A stretch of 64,000 bases of DNA from an uncultured Bacteroidota bacterium (GCA_913041125.1 CAJWHM010000005.1:1-64000); one strand, 5' to 3'; numbered from the stretch's first letter, positions 1 through 11,237 are shown. The notes: generated by a model not told the origin, from the sequence alone. Numbers and translations are program-made.

Positions 1-137
1 CTTTACAAAAATAAGCCATAGTCACCTTTTTATTAAGCTTAAAAATTAAGAATTTTATAATTTATAATGATTCTAAATAATGGCACAATTTTGTTTTATT
101 TATAAGTAATATTTAGATTTTTTTGTTTTTTAGCAAT

Positions 138-524
138 ATGGAAATATTTTTCTTGAAAAGGCTAATTTTACTCATGTTTATATTTAATATTTCTATCGGA
201 TTATCCCAAGAATCAAAATTAAACCTTAAACAAAATCCAAAAATTGATAGTCTACTAAAAAAGAAAATTTATTATGATAAAGAACGATTCGAAAATAGTT
301 ATTATACACTTCAATTGTATTACGGAAATTTAGATTTTGCTAAAGAAATTTTAAAAAAATCAAAAGAAATTTTTCCACATATACCTGTAGAAATAAATTT
401 TGAAACTCCTAATTACAAGGTTCAAGCTGGATATTATAAAGACAAATTAATTGGAATAAAAACTTTAGATACGGTGAAAAAAGTTTTTCCATCAGCTTTT
501 CTGTTACTTAAAAAAGATTTATAA
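138..524 (+). CDS. Small secreted SPOR-domain-like protein
   Basis: ORF track 123..524; ATG at 138 gives [24 protein letters not shown] signal peptide; C-terminal '[31 protein letters not shown]' resembles SPOR. Confidence 0.7.
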   Translation: MEIFFLKRLILLMFIFNISIGLSQESKLNLKQNPKIDSLLKKKIYYDKERFENSYYTLQLYYGNLDFAKEILKKSKEIFPHIPVEINFETPNYKVQAGYYKDKLIGIKTLDTVKKVFPSAFLLLKKDL

Positions 525-3152
525 TGATTTTTTAATTGCAATTTCTTGGAAACACTCTAGTACATCTCCAATTTTTATATCATTATAATTTTTTATTTGT
601 AAACCACAATCATAACCTTTCGCAACTTCTTTAACATCATCTTTAAAACGTTTTAATGAAATTAGCTCCCCAGTGAAAATAACAACTCCTTCTCTAATTA
701 TTCTAATCCCAGAATTTCTAAATATTTTTCCTGATGTTACCATACAACCAGCAATAGTTCCAACTTTTGAAATTTTAAACGTTTCACGAATTTCTACAGT
801 TCCTGTTACCTCTTCTTTCATTTCTGGGGATAATAATCCTTCCATTGCATCTTTGACATCATTAATAGCATCATATATAATCGAATAAGACCTAATATCT
901 ATTTCCTCTTTCTCTGCTATAGCCCTTGCATTTCCCATAGGGCGAACATTAAAGCCAATAACTATGGCATCTGATGCAGAAGCTAATAAAACATCAGATT
1001 CAGTGATTGCACCAACGCCTTTATGTATAATATTTACTTCAATTTCACCGGTAGATAACTTTTGAAGAGAATCTGTTAATGCTTCAACTGATCCATCAAC
1101 ATCACCCTTTAGAATGATATTTAGTTCTTTGAAATCTCCTAGGGCGATTCGTCTTCCAATTTCATCAAGTGTTATATGTCTTTGAGTTCTTACACTCTGC
1201 TCACGAACAAGCTGTGTTCTTTTGGCGGCAATTTGTTTTGCCTCTCTCTCATCTTCAAGAACCATAAAAGAATCTCCAGCTTGTGGTGCTCCATCAAGCC
1301 CTAAGATAGAAACTGGAGTTGCTGGTAAAGCTAAATTAAGGTTAGCACCTCGTTCGTTGAAAATTGCCTTTACTTTACCACTTTGTTTACCAGCAAGTAT
1401 ATAATCTCCCATCTTTAAAGTTCCATTTTGAACTAAAATGGTGGAAACATATCCCCTACCCTTATCTAAAAATGCTTCAACAACTGTGCCTTTTGCTTTC
1501 CTAGAAGGATTGGCTTTTAATTCCAATAATTCAGCTTCAAGTAAAACTTTCTCTAAAAGTTCTTTAATTCCTGTTCCATTGACAGCAGATATATCTTGCG
1601 ATTGAACTTTGCCACCCCAATCTTCAACCATTAGATTCATCCCGGCAAGTGCCTCTTTAATTTTATCTGGGTTGGCATTTTGCTTGTCTATTTTATTTAT
1701 AGCAAAAACTATCGGGACTCCAGCAGCTTGGGCATGACTTATTGCTTCTTTAGTTTGGGGCATTATATCGTCATCTGCTGCTATAACAATAATTGCTATA
1801 TCTGTAACCTGAGCACCCCTTGCTCGCATAGCGGTAAAGGCTTCATGCCCTGGTGTATCAAGAAAAGTTATTTTTTCTCCATTTTCAAGAGATACTGCAT
1901 AAGCACCTATATGTTGTGTTATACCACCAGATTCACCAGCAATTACATTTTCTTCCCTAATATAGTCTAAAAGAGAGGTTTTACCATGGTCAACATGTCC
2001 CATAACTGTAACTATAGGGGCCCTGAGTTTTAAATCATCTTCCTTATCCTCCTCTTCTTCAATATTCTCTTCAAGTTCTGCTTTTTCAAAACTAACCTCA
2101 TATCCAAATTCCTCAGCAACTATAGTTAAAGTTTCAGCATCCAGGCGTTGATTCATAGTAACCATTATACCGAGGGTCATGCAAGTAGAAATAATTTCAG
2201 TAGAAGAAACACTCATCATTGTAGCAATTTCACCAACTGTAATAAATTCTGTAACCTTTAAAACCTTACTTTCTGCCTCCAGCTGAGCTATTTCATCTTC
2301 GGATTTTTGTTTATGCTGCGATCTTTTATCTCTTCTATATTTAGCTCCTTTAGATTTTGTTGATTTCCCTTGAAGTTTTTCGAGAGTCTCTCTAATTTGC
2401 TTTTGTACTTCTTCATCAGATGGCTCCTCTTTTTTTGGAGAAATAGGGGCTTTTATTCTTTTCTTATTGTTGTTTTTATGAACAGAGGGCTTTACATCTT
2501 TACTTATCCTCTTACGTTTCCTTTTACGAGCATCCTCTACAGTCTTTTCTTTTTCATTAACTTTATCTAGATTGACAGTTTCTCCAGTTTTAACTGGTCC
2601 TGATAATATTTTATACTTCGTTTTTAAAGTTTCTGAGTTTTCAACGTTGGGAGGTTTTGTCTGATCTTTTTCTTTTTGAATTAAATTTTCAGCTTTTTGA
2701 TCATCGATTGTTTTTTGGCTGGACTCACTTTCATGCTTGTTTTCATTCCTCGTTTTTAAATAATTATTCTCCTTTTTTGGTTCAGTTTTGTTAAAGGCGT
2801 TTAAATCGATTTTTCCGAGAGTTTTTGGTTTTGCAATAGCTATTTTATTTGTCTTTAACTCCTCTCTTTTAGCAATTTGATCGAGTCTCTCTTGTTCTTT
2901 TTTTTCTTGAATAATTCGTAAAGATTCTTTTTCTTTTCTTTTTTCTTCTCCAACTTCATGAGAAGCAACTTTTTTGGACTTGTCTGTTTCAAATTCATCT
3001 AAAAGAATATTGTATACAATAGTATCAATTTTGGTAGTTGGGCGAGCGTCAATATCAACTCCTTTTTGAATTAAAAATTCAACAGCTCGGTCTAGAGAGA
3101 TGTTTAATTCCCTCAAGACTTTGTTTAGTCTTATTCTGGGTTGATCAGCCAT
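519..3152 (-). CDS. infB: Translation initiation factor IF-2
   Basis: GTPase motifs [27 protein letters not shown]-2 N-domain. Confidence 0.98.
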   Translation of the reverse strand: MADQPRIRLNKVLRELNISLDRAVEFLIQKGVDIDARPTTKIDTIVYNILLDEFETDKSKKVASHEVGEEKRKEKESLRIIQEKKEQERLDQIAKREELKTNKIAIAKPKTLGKIDLNAFNKTEPKKENNYLKTRNENKHESESSQKTIDDQKAENLIQKEKDQTKPPNVENSETLKTKYKILSGPVKTGETVNLDKVNEKEKTVEDARKRKRKRISKDVKPSVHKNNNKKRIKAPISPKKEEPSDEEVQKQIRETLEKLQGKSTKSKGAKYRRDKRSQHKQKSEDEIAQLEAESKVLKVTEFITVGEIATMMSVSSTEIISTCMTLGIMVTMNQRLDAETLTIVAEEFGYEVSFEKAELEENIEEEEDKEDDLKLRAPIVTVMGHVDHGKTSLLDYIREENVIAGESGGITQHIGAYAVSLENGEKITFLDTPGHEAFTAMRARGAQVTDIAIIVIAADDDIMPQTKEAISHAQAAGVPIVFAINKIDKQNANPDKIKEALAGMNLMVEDWGGKVQSQDISAVNGTGIKELLEKVLLEAELLELKANPSRKAKGTVVEAFLDKGRGYVSTILVQNGTLKMGDYILAGKQSGKVKAIFNERGANLNLALPATPVSILGLDGAPQAGDSFMVLEDEREAKQIAAKRTQLVREQSVRTQRHITLDEIGRRIALGDFKELNIILKGDVDGSVEALTDSLQKLSTGEIEVNIIHKGVGAITESDVLLASASDAIVIGFNVRPMGNARAIAEKEEIDIRSYSIIYDAINDVKDAMEGLLSPEMKEEVTGTVEIRETFKISKVGTIAGCMVTSGKIFRNSGIRIIREGVVIFTGELISLKRFKDDVKEVAKGYDCGLQIKNYNDIKIGDVLECFQEIAIKKSL

Positions 3153-3197
3153 ATTTATTTGTCTAGGTGCAAAAATAATAATAATTTTCGCAGTCTT

Positions 3198-4430
3198 TTA
3201 TTTATCAAATTCTTCTTTTAGGATTCTTATAACGTCCTCAACGGTTTCTTCTTCTAAATCAGTCCTCTTTATTAAGTCTGTTTTTTCAAGTTCTAAAATA
3301 CTCTTTGCCGTATCTAGGCCTACTTTTTTAAATTCTGAAATAACCCATTCCTCAATTTCGTCACTAAATTCTTTTAGTTCAATATCTTCTTCAACTCCTT
3401 CCCTAAATACATCAATTTCATAACCTGTTAACTTCCCTGCTAATCGGATATTTGATCCACCTTTACCTATAGCTTTAGAAACTTCTTCAGGATTTAGAAA
3501 GACTTCTACTTGTTTGTTTTCTTCATCAATTTTAAGTGAATTTACTTTAGCTGGGCTAAGTGCCCTAGAAATAAAAAGTTGTAAGTTATTTGTGTAATTA
3601 ACAACATCTATGTTTTCATTTCCTAACTCTCTAACAATACCGTGAATTCTTGAGCCTTTCATCCCAACACATGCTCCTACAGGATCAATTCGATCATCAT
3701 AAGAGTCAACAGCAACCTTTGCTTTTTCACCTGGAATACGTACAGCCTTTTTTATTGTAATTAATCCGTCAAAAACCTCTGGAATCTCTTGTTCAAATAG
3801 TTTCTCTAAGAATATTGGAGATGTTCTAGAAAGGATAATTCTTGGCTTATTACCTCTTAATTCAACACTTTCAATTATTCCTCTTACATTATCTCCCTTT
3901 CGGAAAAAATCACTTGGGATTTGTCTGTCTTTTGGGAGAATTATTTCATTACCATCATCATCCAATAAAATAATCTCTCTATTTCTTATGTGGTGAACCT
4001 CAGCTGTAAAAAGATCTCCTTCTCTATCTTTAAATTGTTTAAAAATATTTGTTGAATCGTGTTCAAAAATTTTTGCTACTAAATTTTGTCTTAAATACTG
4101 TATTGATCTTCTTCCCAAATCAATTAGCTTAACTTCCTCAGAAACGTCTTCTCCAACCTCAAAATCAGGTTCAATTTTCCTAGCTTCAGTTAGCGTAATT
4201 TCTTGGTTTGGATCTTCAACATTACCGTCTTCTACAACTACACGATTTCTCCAAATTTCGAGGTCTCCTTTATCTGGATTTATGATAATATCAAAATTTT
4301 CATCAGATCCAAATTTTCTTTTTAGAGTGTTCTTAAATACGTCCTCAAGTATGACCATCAGAGTAACTCGATCTATTAGTTTGTCGTCTTTAAATTCTGA
4401 AAAAGAATCAATTAAAGCGAAATTTTCCAT
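3198..4430 (-). CDS. nusA: Transcription termination/antitermination factor NusA
   Basis: NusA N-domain, S1 and KH domains (VGMKGSRI, IGKGGSNIRLA); position between rimP and infB. Confidence 0.97.
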   Translation of the reverse strand: MENFALIDSFSEFKDDKLIDRVTLMVILEDVFKNTLKRKFGSDENFDIIINPDKGDLEIWRNRVVVEDGNVEDPNQEITLTEARKIEPDFEVGEDVSEEVKLIDLGRRSIQYLRQNLVAKIFEHDSTNIFKQFKDREGDLFTAEVHHIRNREIILLDDDGNEIILPKDRQIPSDFFRKGDNVRGIIESVELRGNKPRIILSRTSPIFLEKLFEQEIPEVFDGLITIKKAVRIPGEKAKVAVDSYDDRIDPVGACVGMKGSRIHGIVRELGNENIDVVNYTNNLQLFISRALSPAKVNSLKIDEENKQVEVFLNPEEVSKAIGKGGSNIRLAGKLTGYEIDVFREGVEEDIELKEFSDEIEEWVISEFKKVGLDTAKSILELEKTDLIKRTDLEEETVEDVIRILKEEFDK

Positions 4431-4444
4431 ATTATTTATTTTTT

Positions 4445-4906
4445 TTAAACAACAACTTTTGCTTTCGTAATTTCTTTATACGAAAACGTTTTCATTTTTT
4501 CAACAGTTATTTTTCCTTTGCCAACAGGCTTTAATTCTCTTTGTTTCCATTTTATAGTGAAATCTTTATCTCTAGATTCAACTAAAGTTCCCTGAAAACT
4601 GTTTCCCGTAGGAATTTCAACTTTAAGCTTTCTGCCAATATTTTTTAAATATTGTCTACGATTAAACAATGGTTCACCAACCCCAGCCGATGTTACCTCT
4701 AAAGAAAAACCCTCTACCTCTCGATCTAAATTATGCTCTATAACTCTACTTATTTTTATACAGTCACTTAGTGAAACTTCATCATCACCATCCAAAACGA
4801 CTTTTATATTATTTTCCAAACTTATTTTTAAATCAATTAAAAATAAAGAGGGGTTTTCTTCAAGCGCTTGATTTAATAATGATTTTATTTTAGATCTTAA
4901 ATTCAT
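4445..4906 (-). CDS. rimP: Ribosome maturation factor RimP
   Basis: Family resemblance (LDREVEGFSLEVTSAGVGEPLFNRRQY...) and rimP-nusA-infB order. Confidence 0.95.
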   Translation of the reverse strand: MNLRSKIKSLLNQALEENPSLFLIDLKISLENNIKVVLDGDDEVSLSDCIKISRVIEHNLDREVEGFSLEVTSAGVGEPLFNRRQYLKNIGRKLKVEIPTGNSFQGTLVESRDKDFTIKWKQRELKPVGKGKITVEKMKTFSYKEITKAKVVV

Positions 4907-4908
4907 AT

Positions 4909-4937
4909 AAAAAAAAAGGGGACACTTAGTCTCCTCC
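4909..4937 (-). promoter_or_regulatory. Attenuator-like hairpin with U9 tract immediately upstream of rimP
   Basis: On minus strand GGAGAC-TAAGT-GTCCCC (one A/C mismatch) followed by T9, then ATATG start. Confidence 0.4.
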
Positions 4938-5051
4938 TGTATAACGTAAGAATGTTCGCAAATATAGTGTTATTTGATAAAACTCCTAATCAATTATTTT
5001 ATTTATTTACAAATTTATTTTTATGTGTTTAATGAGCATAAACTTTTTTAA

Positions 5052-6347
5052 TTGTATATTAAATTCAATATGAAAAAATTTTTATACTTCTTTTTATCAG
5101 TTGTTATTATTGTACTTATTTCTAAAGTATATCAATCCTCGCTTCCAGAGTATAGCCCAAAAAGAGATTATGTTGATTTAGAAAATGAAATTTTAAAAGC
5201 CTTTATTTTAGCCGAAGACAACAGTACAATTGAATTACCAGAAGGACATTTTCTGTTTTCTCAATCCTTAAGCCTTGATAACAAAAAGAGAGTTATTATA
5301 AAAGGAAAAGGGATGGATAAAACTGTTCTTTCGTTTAAAGGGCAAACCCAAGGAGCAGAAGGAATCAAAATAACAAATTCACAAAACATAGTCTTGCAGG
5401 ATTTTTCAATAGAAGATGCTGCAGGAGACAACTTAAAAGTTAGTGATACTGATACTCTTACTATAAAAAGGATTAGAACCGCATGGACTGGAAAAGTGTC
5501 AACTGAAAATGGAGCATATGGAATTTACCCTGTTCTTAGCTCAAACATTTTAATTGAAGAATGTGAGGCTATTGCAGCTTCAGATGCAGGTATTTATGTC
5601 GGTCAGTCTAAAAATGTTAAAATTAAAAATAACAAAGCCTATTATAATGTTGCAGGAATAGAAAGTGAAAACAGCACAAATGTTGAAATTCACAATAATG
5701 AAATTTTTCAAAATACAAGTGGCCTTTTAATATTCGATTTACCTGGTCTTACTGTTTATGGGAAAAATATAAAGGCTTTTGACAATCAGATTTTTGATAA
5801 TAATCAAATTAATTTTGGGGTCCCAGGTTCTATTGTTAGTTCTGTTCCTAAAGGGACTGGTGTGATAATTATGGCAACAAAAAATGTTGATTTTTTTAAT
5901 AATAATGTTTCAAATCACAAAACTAGTAACCTTGCAATAGTTAGTTATAAAGTTTTTGCCGCTGACAAAGATCTAGAGTCAGGATCACAGATTTCCAAAA
6001 CAGCTTCAGAAGGAATAAGATTTATAGATTCAGAATTCGAGAAAGATAAAGGTTATAATCCATATCCAGGAAGAGTTTATATTCATGATAATAAGTTTAG
6101 AAACACTTATAGATTTCCAACTCTTTCAAATGATTTTGGAAAGTTATGGTACATTAAAAATAATGCTCGAATACCAGATATAGTATATGACGGAATCCTT
6201 CCAGAAGGAATTAAACTAAATAGTAATGAAGTAAGAATTTGTGTTAAAAATAATGACAATGATTCATTTGTTTATCTTGATGCTGAGAATGAATTTATTA
6301 ATTTTTCAAATGACCTTAGCCTTTTCAATTGTGAACTTAAATTATGA
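5052..6347 (+). CDS. Secreted parallel beta-helix repeat protein (TIGR03805-like)
   Basis: N-terminal hydrophobic segment; repeated short N-I-x-I-x-x-N beta-helix turns; adjacent to diheme partner. Confidence 0.8.
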   Translation: MYIKFNMKKFLYFFLSVVIIVLISKVYQSSLPEYSPKRDYVDLENEILKAFILAEDNSTIELPEGHFLFSQSLSLDNKKRVIIKGKGMDKTVLSFKGQTQGAEGIKITNSQNIVLQDFSIEDAAGDNLKVSDTDTLTIKRIRTAWTGKVSTENGAYGIYPVLSSNILIEECEAIAASDAGIYVGQSKNVKIKNNKAYYNVAGIESENSTNVEIHNNEIFQNTSGLLIFDLPGLTVYGKNIKAFDNQIFDNNQINFGVPGSIVSSVPKGTGVIIMATKNVDFFNNNVSNHKTSNLAIVSYKVFAADKDLESGSQISKTASEGIRFIDSEFEKDKGYNPYPGRVYIHDNKFRNTYRFPTLSNDFGKLWYIKNNARIPDIVYDGILPEGIKLNSNEVRICVKNNDNDSFVYLDAENEFINFSNDLSLFNCELKL

Positions 6348-7456
6348 TAATAAATAATACAGTTTTTAAAATTTTATTTTTCATATTGTGCATTGCTTTC
6401 TCGAGATGTGATTCAAATAGTAGAAAGAGACCTTTGGCAAAAAAGGTTTCTTTAAAACCAACCATGACATTAAAAAATACTAATGAAAAAAAGAAGCTAT
6501 CAGAATATTCGTTTTTCAAAGGAAAAATATCAGACTTAGTTCCAAACAAAAATGTCTTCCCATACGAACTTAATACTCCGCTATTTTCTAACTATGCATT
6601 TAAAAAACGATTTATCTATCTACCTGATAGAACACAAATAGAATATCTAAAGGATGAAGTTTTTTCTTTTAGTAATGGTTCAATTTTGATTAAAAATTTT
6701 TTCTATCCAACTGATTTTAGGAAAGAAAAAGGTGATAAAAAAATAATAGAAACAAGATTACTTATTAAAGAGAATAATAACTGGAAAGCTTTAAACTACA
6801 TTTGGGACGAAAATCAAAATGATGCCCATCTAAATTATATAGGTACACAAACTAAAGTTTCTTGGACAGATATAAATGGAAAAAATAAATCCATCATATA
6901 CAATATCCCAAATAATAACCAATGTAAAAATTGTCATCTTAATGGGAAGATGGTAACTCCAATTGGTATTACTGCCTTTCAGCTTAATAAAAAATATTCT
7001 TCAGTTGCATTCAAAATAAATCAGCTTAAATATTTTGAAGAAAAAAATATTTTAGTTGGACTACCGGATTTTGATGAAATACCAAAATTTCCAATTTGGA
7101 ATCAGAAAAATAGTGCAAGCATTGAAAAACGTGCAAAAGCTTATCTAGACATTAATTGTGCACATTGTCATAACCCTAAAGGAAGTGCAAAAAATTCTGG
7201 ACTAGATCTGAGTTTTAATCAGAGAGATTTAAGAAAACAAGGTATTTTTAAGCCACCAGTAGCTGCTGGAAAAGGATCTGGTAATTTAAAATATAGTATT
7301 GTTCCTGGACATCCCGAGGAGTCTATATTAATTTTTAGAATGAAAAGTCAAGCACCTGGTGTTATGATGCCAGAAATTGGAAGATCTGTTGTCCATAAAG
7401 AAGGAGTGAGTCTCATTAGTGAATATATAGAAAACTTAAAAGAATCTAGTTTTTAA
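6344..7456 (+). CDS. Lipoprotein with two CXXCH haem motifs (SO2930/HNE_0200 family-like, TIGR03806-like)
   Basis: Lipobox-like LCIAFSRC; CKNCH and CAHCH motifs; 4-nt ATGA overlap with upstream gene. Confidence 0.8.
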   Translation: MIINNTVFKILFFILCIAFSRCDSNSRKRPLAKKVSLKPTMTLKNTNEKKKLSEYSFFKGKISDLVPNKNVFPYELNTPLFSNYAFKKRFIYLPDRTQIEYLKDEVFSFSNGSILIKNFFYPTDFRKEKGDKKIIETRLLIKENNNWKALNYIWDENQNDAHLNYIGTQTKVSWTDINGKNKSIIYNIPNNNQCKNCHLNGKMVTPIGITAFQLNKKYSSVAFKINQLKYFEEKNILVGLPDFDEIPKFPIWNQKNSASIEKRAKAYLDINCAHCHNPKGSAKNSGLDLSFNQRDLRKQGIFKPPVAAGKGSGNLKYSIVPGHPEESILIFRMKSQAPGVMMPEIGRSVVHKEGVSLISEYIENLKESSF

Positions 7457-7539
7457 AATTTTATAAATCAATTTACCTTCTTGAAACAAAAGATTTTAAT
7501 GTCTTTCTCAAGAATAAAAAAATTGTAATTTTAGACGCT

Positions 7540-8664
7540 ATGAAATTTCAACCCTTGGGTAATGGTCTAAATTTTACAAAATACAGCTCAAAAGAACAGA
7601 CACCTTTTGAGAGGCTGTTTGAAATTTTCAAAGAACTTATTACCCATACTTCAGGAGATTTTGATGAAGCCATTGAATGGTTAAGAGAACTTGATCAAGA
7701 ATATAAGTTGACTGATGATAATTATACGATTGATGACTTTATTGAAGACTTACTTCAAAAATCATTTGTAAAGCAAAACAATAAAGGCAATGGTGAAGGA
7801 GATGGAATGTCATTGACTCCAAAAACTGAAAAACTTCTTCGAGAACACGCATTGAAACAAATATTTGGTAAACTAAAAAAATCAAAATCCGGAAATCATA
7901 AGACAAAAAATATTGGACAGGGCGAAGAAAATACTGGAGAATTTAAAGATTACCAATTCGGAGATGCATTAGAAAAAATTGATATGACACAAAGTATCAA
8001 GAATGCTCAAATTAGGACATTAGGACATGATTTTAGACTTCAACAAGAAGACCTTGTGGTAGAGGATAGTTTCTTTAAAACACAAATGAGTACTGTTTTG
8101 ATGATTGACATCAGCCATAGCATGATTCTTTATGGAGAAGATCGTATAACCCCAGCTAAAAAAGTAGCTATGGCTTTAGCCGAAATGATTACAACTAGAT
8201 ATCCAAAAGACACTTTAGATATCCTGGTTTTTGGAAATGATGCTTGGCCTATTTCAATTAAAGAAGTTCCATATTTAAAAGTTGGGCCTTACCATACAAA
8301 TACTGTTGCGGGTTTAGAATTAGCTATGGATATATTACGAAGAAAAAAAAATAGCAACAAACAAATTTTCATGATTACAGACGGAAAACCAAGTTGTTTA
8401 AAAATGCCCGACGGTACTTATTATAAAAACAGTGTGGGTCTTGATCAAAATATTGTAGAAAAGTGTTATAATATGGCTCGAATAGCTAAAAGACTTCATA
8501 TTCAGATTACAACATTTATGATTGCGCAAGATCCTTACTTAAAACAATTTGTAAGAACCTTCACTGAAACAAATCGTGGAAAAGCTTTTTTTACAGGATT
8601 AAAAGGTTTAGGTGAAATGATTTTCGAAGATTATGAAAAAAATAGAAAAAAACGTTTAGATTAA
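7540..8664 (+). CDS. VWA-domain protein
   Basis: MIDAS motif DISHS in 'STVLMIDISHSMILYGEDRITPAKK'; next to MoxR/ChlI-like ATPase. Confidence 0.85.
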   Translation: MKFQPLGNGLNFTKYSSKEQTPFERLFEIFKELITHTSGDFDEAIEWLRELDQEYKLTDDNYTIDDFIEDLLQKSFVKQNNKGNGEGDGMSLTPKTEKLLREHALKQIFGKLKKSKSGNHKTKNIGQGEENTGEFKDYQFGDALEKIDMTQSIKNAQIRTLGHDFRLQQEDLVVEDSFFKTQMSTVLMIDISHSMILYGEDRITPAKKVAMALAEMITTRYPKDTLDILVFGNDAWPISIKEVPYLKVGPYHTNTVAGLELAMDILRRKKNSNKQIFMITDGKPSCLKMPDGTYYKNSVGLDQNIVEKCYNMARIAKRLHIQITTFMIAQDPYLKQFVRTFTETNRGKAFFTGLKGLGEMIFEDYEKNRKKRLD

Positions 8665-8670
8665 AATATA

Positions 8671-10134
8671 ATGAGTAAACCTAAAATCAATACACTTGGG
8701 GAATTAAAAAAAACAGAATATCAACCCATAAAGATTCAACAAGAGTTGTCAAAAAATTTGCGCTACAAATTGAAAAATGGTTTAAAATCTTTTGATGGTT
8801 TAATAGGATATGACAATACAGTTATTCCTGATGTGGAAAGAGCTATACTATCTGGACACAATATTAATCTTTTAGGTTTAAGAGGTCAAGCTAAAACACG
8901 TTTAGCAAGACAAATGACATACTTATTAGATGAATGGGTTCCAATTATTGCTGGATCAGAAATCAATGATGATCCATTATCACCAATTAGTAATGAATCA
9001 GAAGAATTAATTTCTAAATACGGTGATAAAACTCCTATTGAATGGCTCCACAGGGATGATCGTTTTTTCGAAAAACTTGCTACACCTGACGTAACAGTAG
9101 CTGATTTGATTGGAGATGTTGATCCTATTAAAGCTACTAACCTAAAACTTTCTTATGCTGATGAAAAAGTGATCCATTTCGGGATGATTCCAAGGGCACA
9201 CCGCTGTATATTTGTTTTGAATGAACTTCCTGATTTACAATCTAGAATTCAAGTTGCATTATTCTCTATTTTGGAAGAAAAAGAAATTCAGATTCGTGGT
9301 TTTAAATTACGTCTTCCGATTGAACCTCAAATTATTTTTACCGCAAATCCTGAAGATTATACTAATAGAGGTAGTATTGTAACACCTCTTAAGGATCGAA
9401 TTGGATCTCAAATATTAACTCACTACCCGCACTCTATTGAAATAGCCAAAGCAATTACTCATCAAGAGGTAAAAATTGATGAGAATAATATCTCAAAAAT
9501 TTATGTCCCTGAATTAGCAAAAGACATACTTGAACAAATAGGTTTTGAGGCTAGAAAAAGTAATTTTGTAGACTCAAAAAGCGGAGTTAGTGCTCGAATG
9601 AGTATAACCGCTTTTGAGAATCTGCTTAGTACTGCTGAAAGAAGAATTTTAATAACTGGTGAAAAAAACACTAGTGTTAGAATGGCTGACTTTTTGGGAA
9701 TTATACCTTCAATAAATGGAAAGATTGAGTTAGTTTACGAAGGAGAACAAGAAGGGGCAGAACAAATATCCTATCATTTAATATCTGAAGCGTGTAAAAC
9801 AATATTTCCGACTTATTTCCCAGAAATTAAAAAGTTAGAAAAAAAAGAAAATAAGGGCCCATATGATAAATTATTAGGATGGTTTTTTAGTGACAATGAA
9901 CTTTTTTTAGAAGACACACTAAGTAATTCATCATACAAAGACACCTTAGAGATGATTCCAGACATAAAAAATATTATCAAAAAACATCAACCAGATTGTC
10001 CAAAGGAAGATATCCATTTTATGATGGAATTTTTATTGTGGGGACTTGAAGCAAATAAAAAACTAAATAAATATAGAACATTAGAAGGTTTTCAATTTAA
10101 GGACTCACTTGGGAGTTACATCAGCGGCTTATAA
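8671..10134 (+). CDS. AAA+ ATPase, magnesium-chelatase subunit I/MoxR-like
   Basis: Walker A GLRGQAKT, Walker B-like CIFVLNELPDL; 6-nt gap from VWA gene. Confidence 0.85.
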   Translation: MSKPKINTLGELKKTEYQPIKIQQELSKNLRYKLKNGLKSFDGLIGYDNTVIPDVERAILSGHNINLLGLRGQAKTRLARQMTYLLDEWVPIIAGSEINDDPLSPISNESEELISKYGDKTPIEWLHRDDRFFEKLATPDVTVADLIGDVDPIKATNLKLSYADEKVIHFGMIPRAHRCIFVLNELPDLQSRIQVALFSILEEKEIQIRGFKLRLPIEPQIIFTANPEDYTNRGSIVTPLKDRIGSQILTHYPHSIEIAKAITHQEVKIDENNISKIYVPELAKDILEQIGFEARKSNFVDSKSGVSARMSITAFENLLSTAERRILITGEKNTSVRMADFLGIIPSINGKIELVYEGEQEGAEQISYHLISEACKTIFPTYFPEIKKLEKKENKGPYDKLLGWFFSDNELFLEDTLSNSSYKDTLEMIPDIKNIIKKHQPDCPKEDIHFMMEFLLWGLEANKKLNKYRTLEGFQFKDSLGSYISGL

Positions 10135-10191
10135 ATACTATGATTAGTTTTTTAAAATAATAGTTACGAAATTTGTTTGTTTAAATTTGTT

Positions 10192-11205
10192 ATGATTAAG
10201 ACTGATATTTTAATTATTGGAGCAGGCCCAGTTGGCCTATTTACTGTTTTTGAAGCAGGACTGATGAAACTAAAGTGTCATCTTATAGACGCTATTTCAA
10301 AAGCTGGTGGACAACTAACTGAAATCTATCCTAAAAAACCTATATACGATATCCCTGGATTTCCAAAAATTTTAGCTGGAGACTTAGTCGATAGACTGAT
10401 GGAGCAATCAGCGCCATTTAAACCAGGTTTCACGTTAGGGGAAAGAGCTGAATCAATTAAAAAACAAAATGATGGAAGCTTTATTGTTACAACAAATGAA
10501 GGAACAAGACACAAAGCTCCTGTAATTATTATTGCCGGTGGACTAGGTAGTTTTGAACCCAGAAAACCTAAAATTTTAAATATAGAAGTATTTGAAAAAA
10601 AAGGTGTTGAATATATGGTTAAGGACCCAAATATATTTATTGACAAAAAAGTTTTTATATCTGGAGGGGGAGATTCTGCGCTAGATTGGTGTATTTATTT
10701 TGCTGAAAAAAATAAAAAAAAGGTAGGTCTTGTTCATAGAAGTGAATCTTTTAGAGCACATAAAGACTCAGTTGAAAAAATTTACCATCTTCATGAAGAG
10801 GGAAAAATTGAATTATATACAAATGCTGAGGTAATAAAACTAAATGGAATTAACGGTCTAGATTCCATAGAAATTAGGACAAACAACAATGAAAATAAAA
10901 TAATTAAAGTTGACACTTGGTTTCCTCTTTTTGGATTATCTCCAAAATTGGGACCAATCGCAGACTGGGGACTAGAGATAGAGAAAAATGCTATTAAGGT
11001 TGACAATACCATAGATTATCAAACAAATATTCCTGGAATATTTGCAGTTGGAGACGTAAATACATATCTGGGAAAGTTAAAATTAATTCTTTGCGGTTTC
11101 CATGAAGCAACTCTTGCTGTACAATCTGCTTATAAAATTATAAATCCTGATAAACGTTATACCCTGAAATATACAACAGTTCAAGGAATACAAGGATTTG
11201 ATTAA
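10192..11205 (+). CDS. Ferredoxin--NADP reductase, thioredoxin-reductase-like (YumC type)
   Basis: GAGPVGLFTVFEAG FAD motif, ISGGGDSALDW NADP motif, FAVGDVNTY; ORF track start 10177, in-frame ATG at 10192. Confidence 0.88.
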   Translation: MIKTDILIIGAGPVGLFTVFEAGLMKLKCHLIDAISKAGGQLTEIYPKKPIYDIPGFPKILAGDLVDRLMEQSAPFKPGFTLGERAESIKKQNDGSFIVTTNEGTRHKAPVIIIAGGLGSFEPRKPKILNIEVFEKKGVEYMVKDPNIFIDKKVFISGGGDSALDWCIYFAEKNKKKVGLVHRSESFRAHKDSVEKIYHLHEEGKIELYTNAEVIKLNGINGLDSIEIRTNNNENKIIKVDTWFPLFGLSPKLGPIADWGLEIEKNAIKVDNTIDYQTNIPGIFAVGDVNTYLGKLKLILCGFHEATLAVQSAYKIINPDKRYTLKYTTVQGIQGFD

Positions 11206-11237
11206 ATAAAATAAATTTCAATTTATAAAATTTAGTT

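Noticed and set aside
1680-1970. Plus-strand 96-aa ORF
   Set aside because: Antisense to the conserved GTPase domain of infB.
10326-10646. Minus-strand 106-aa ORF
   Set aside because: Antisense shadow of the ferredoxin-NADP reductase gene.
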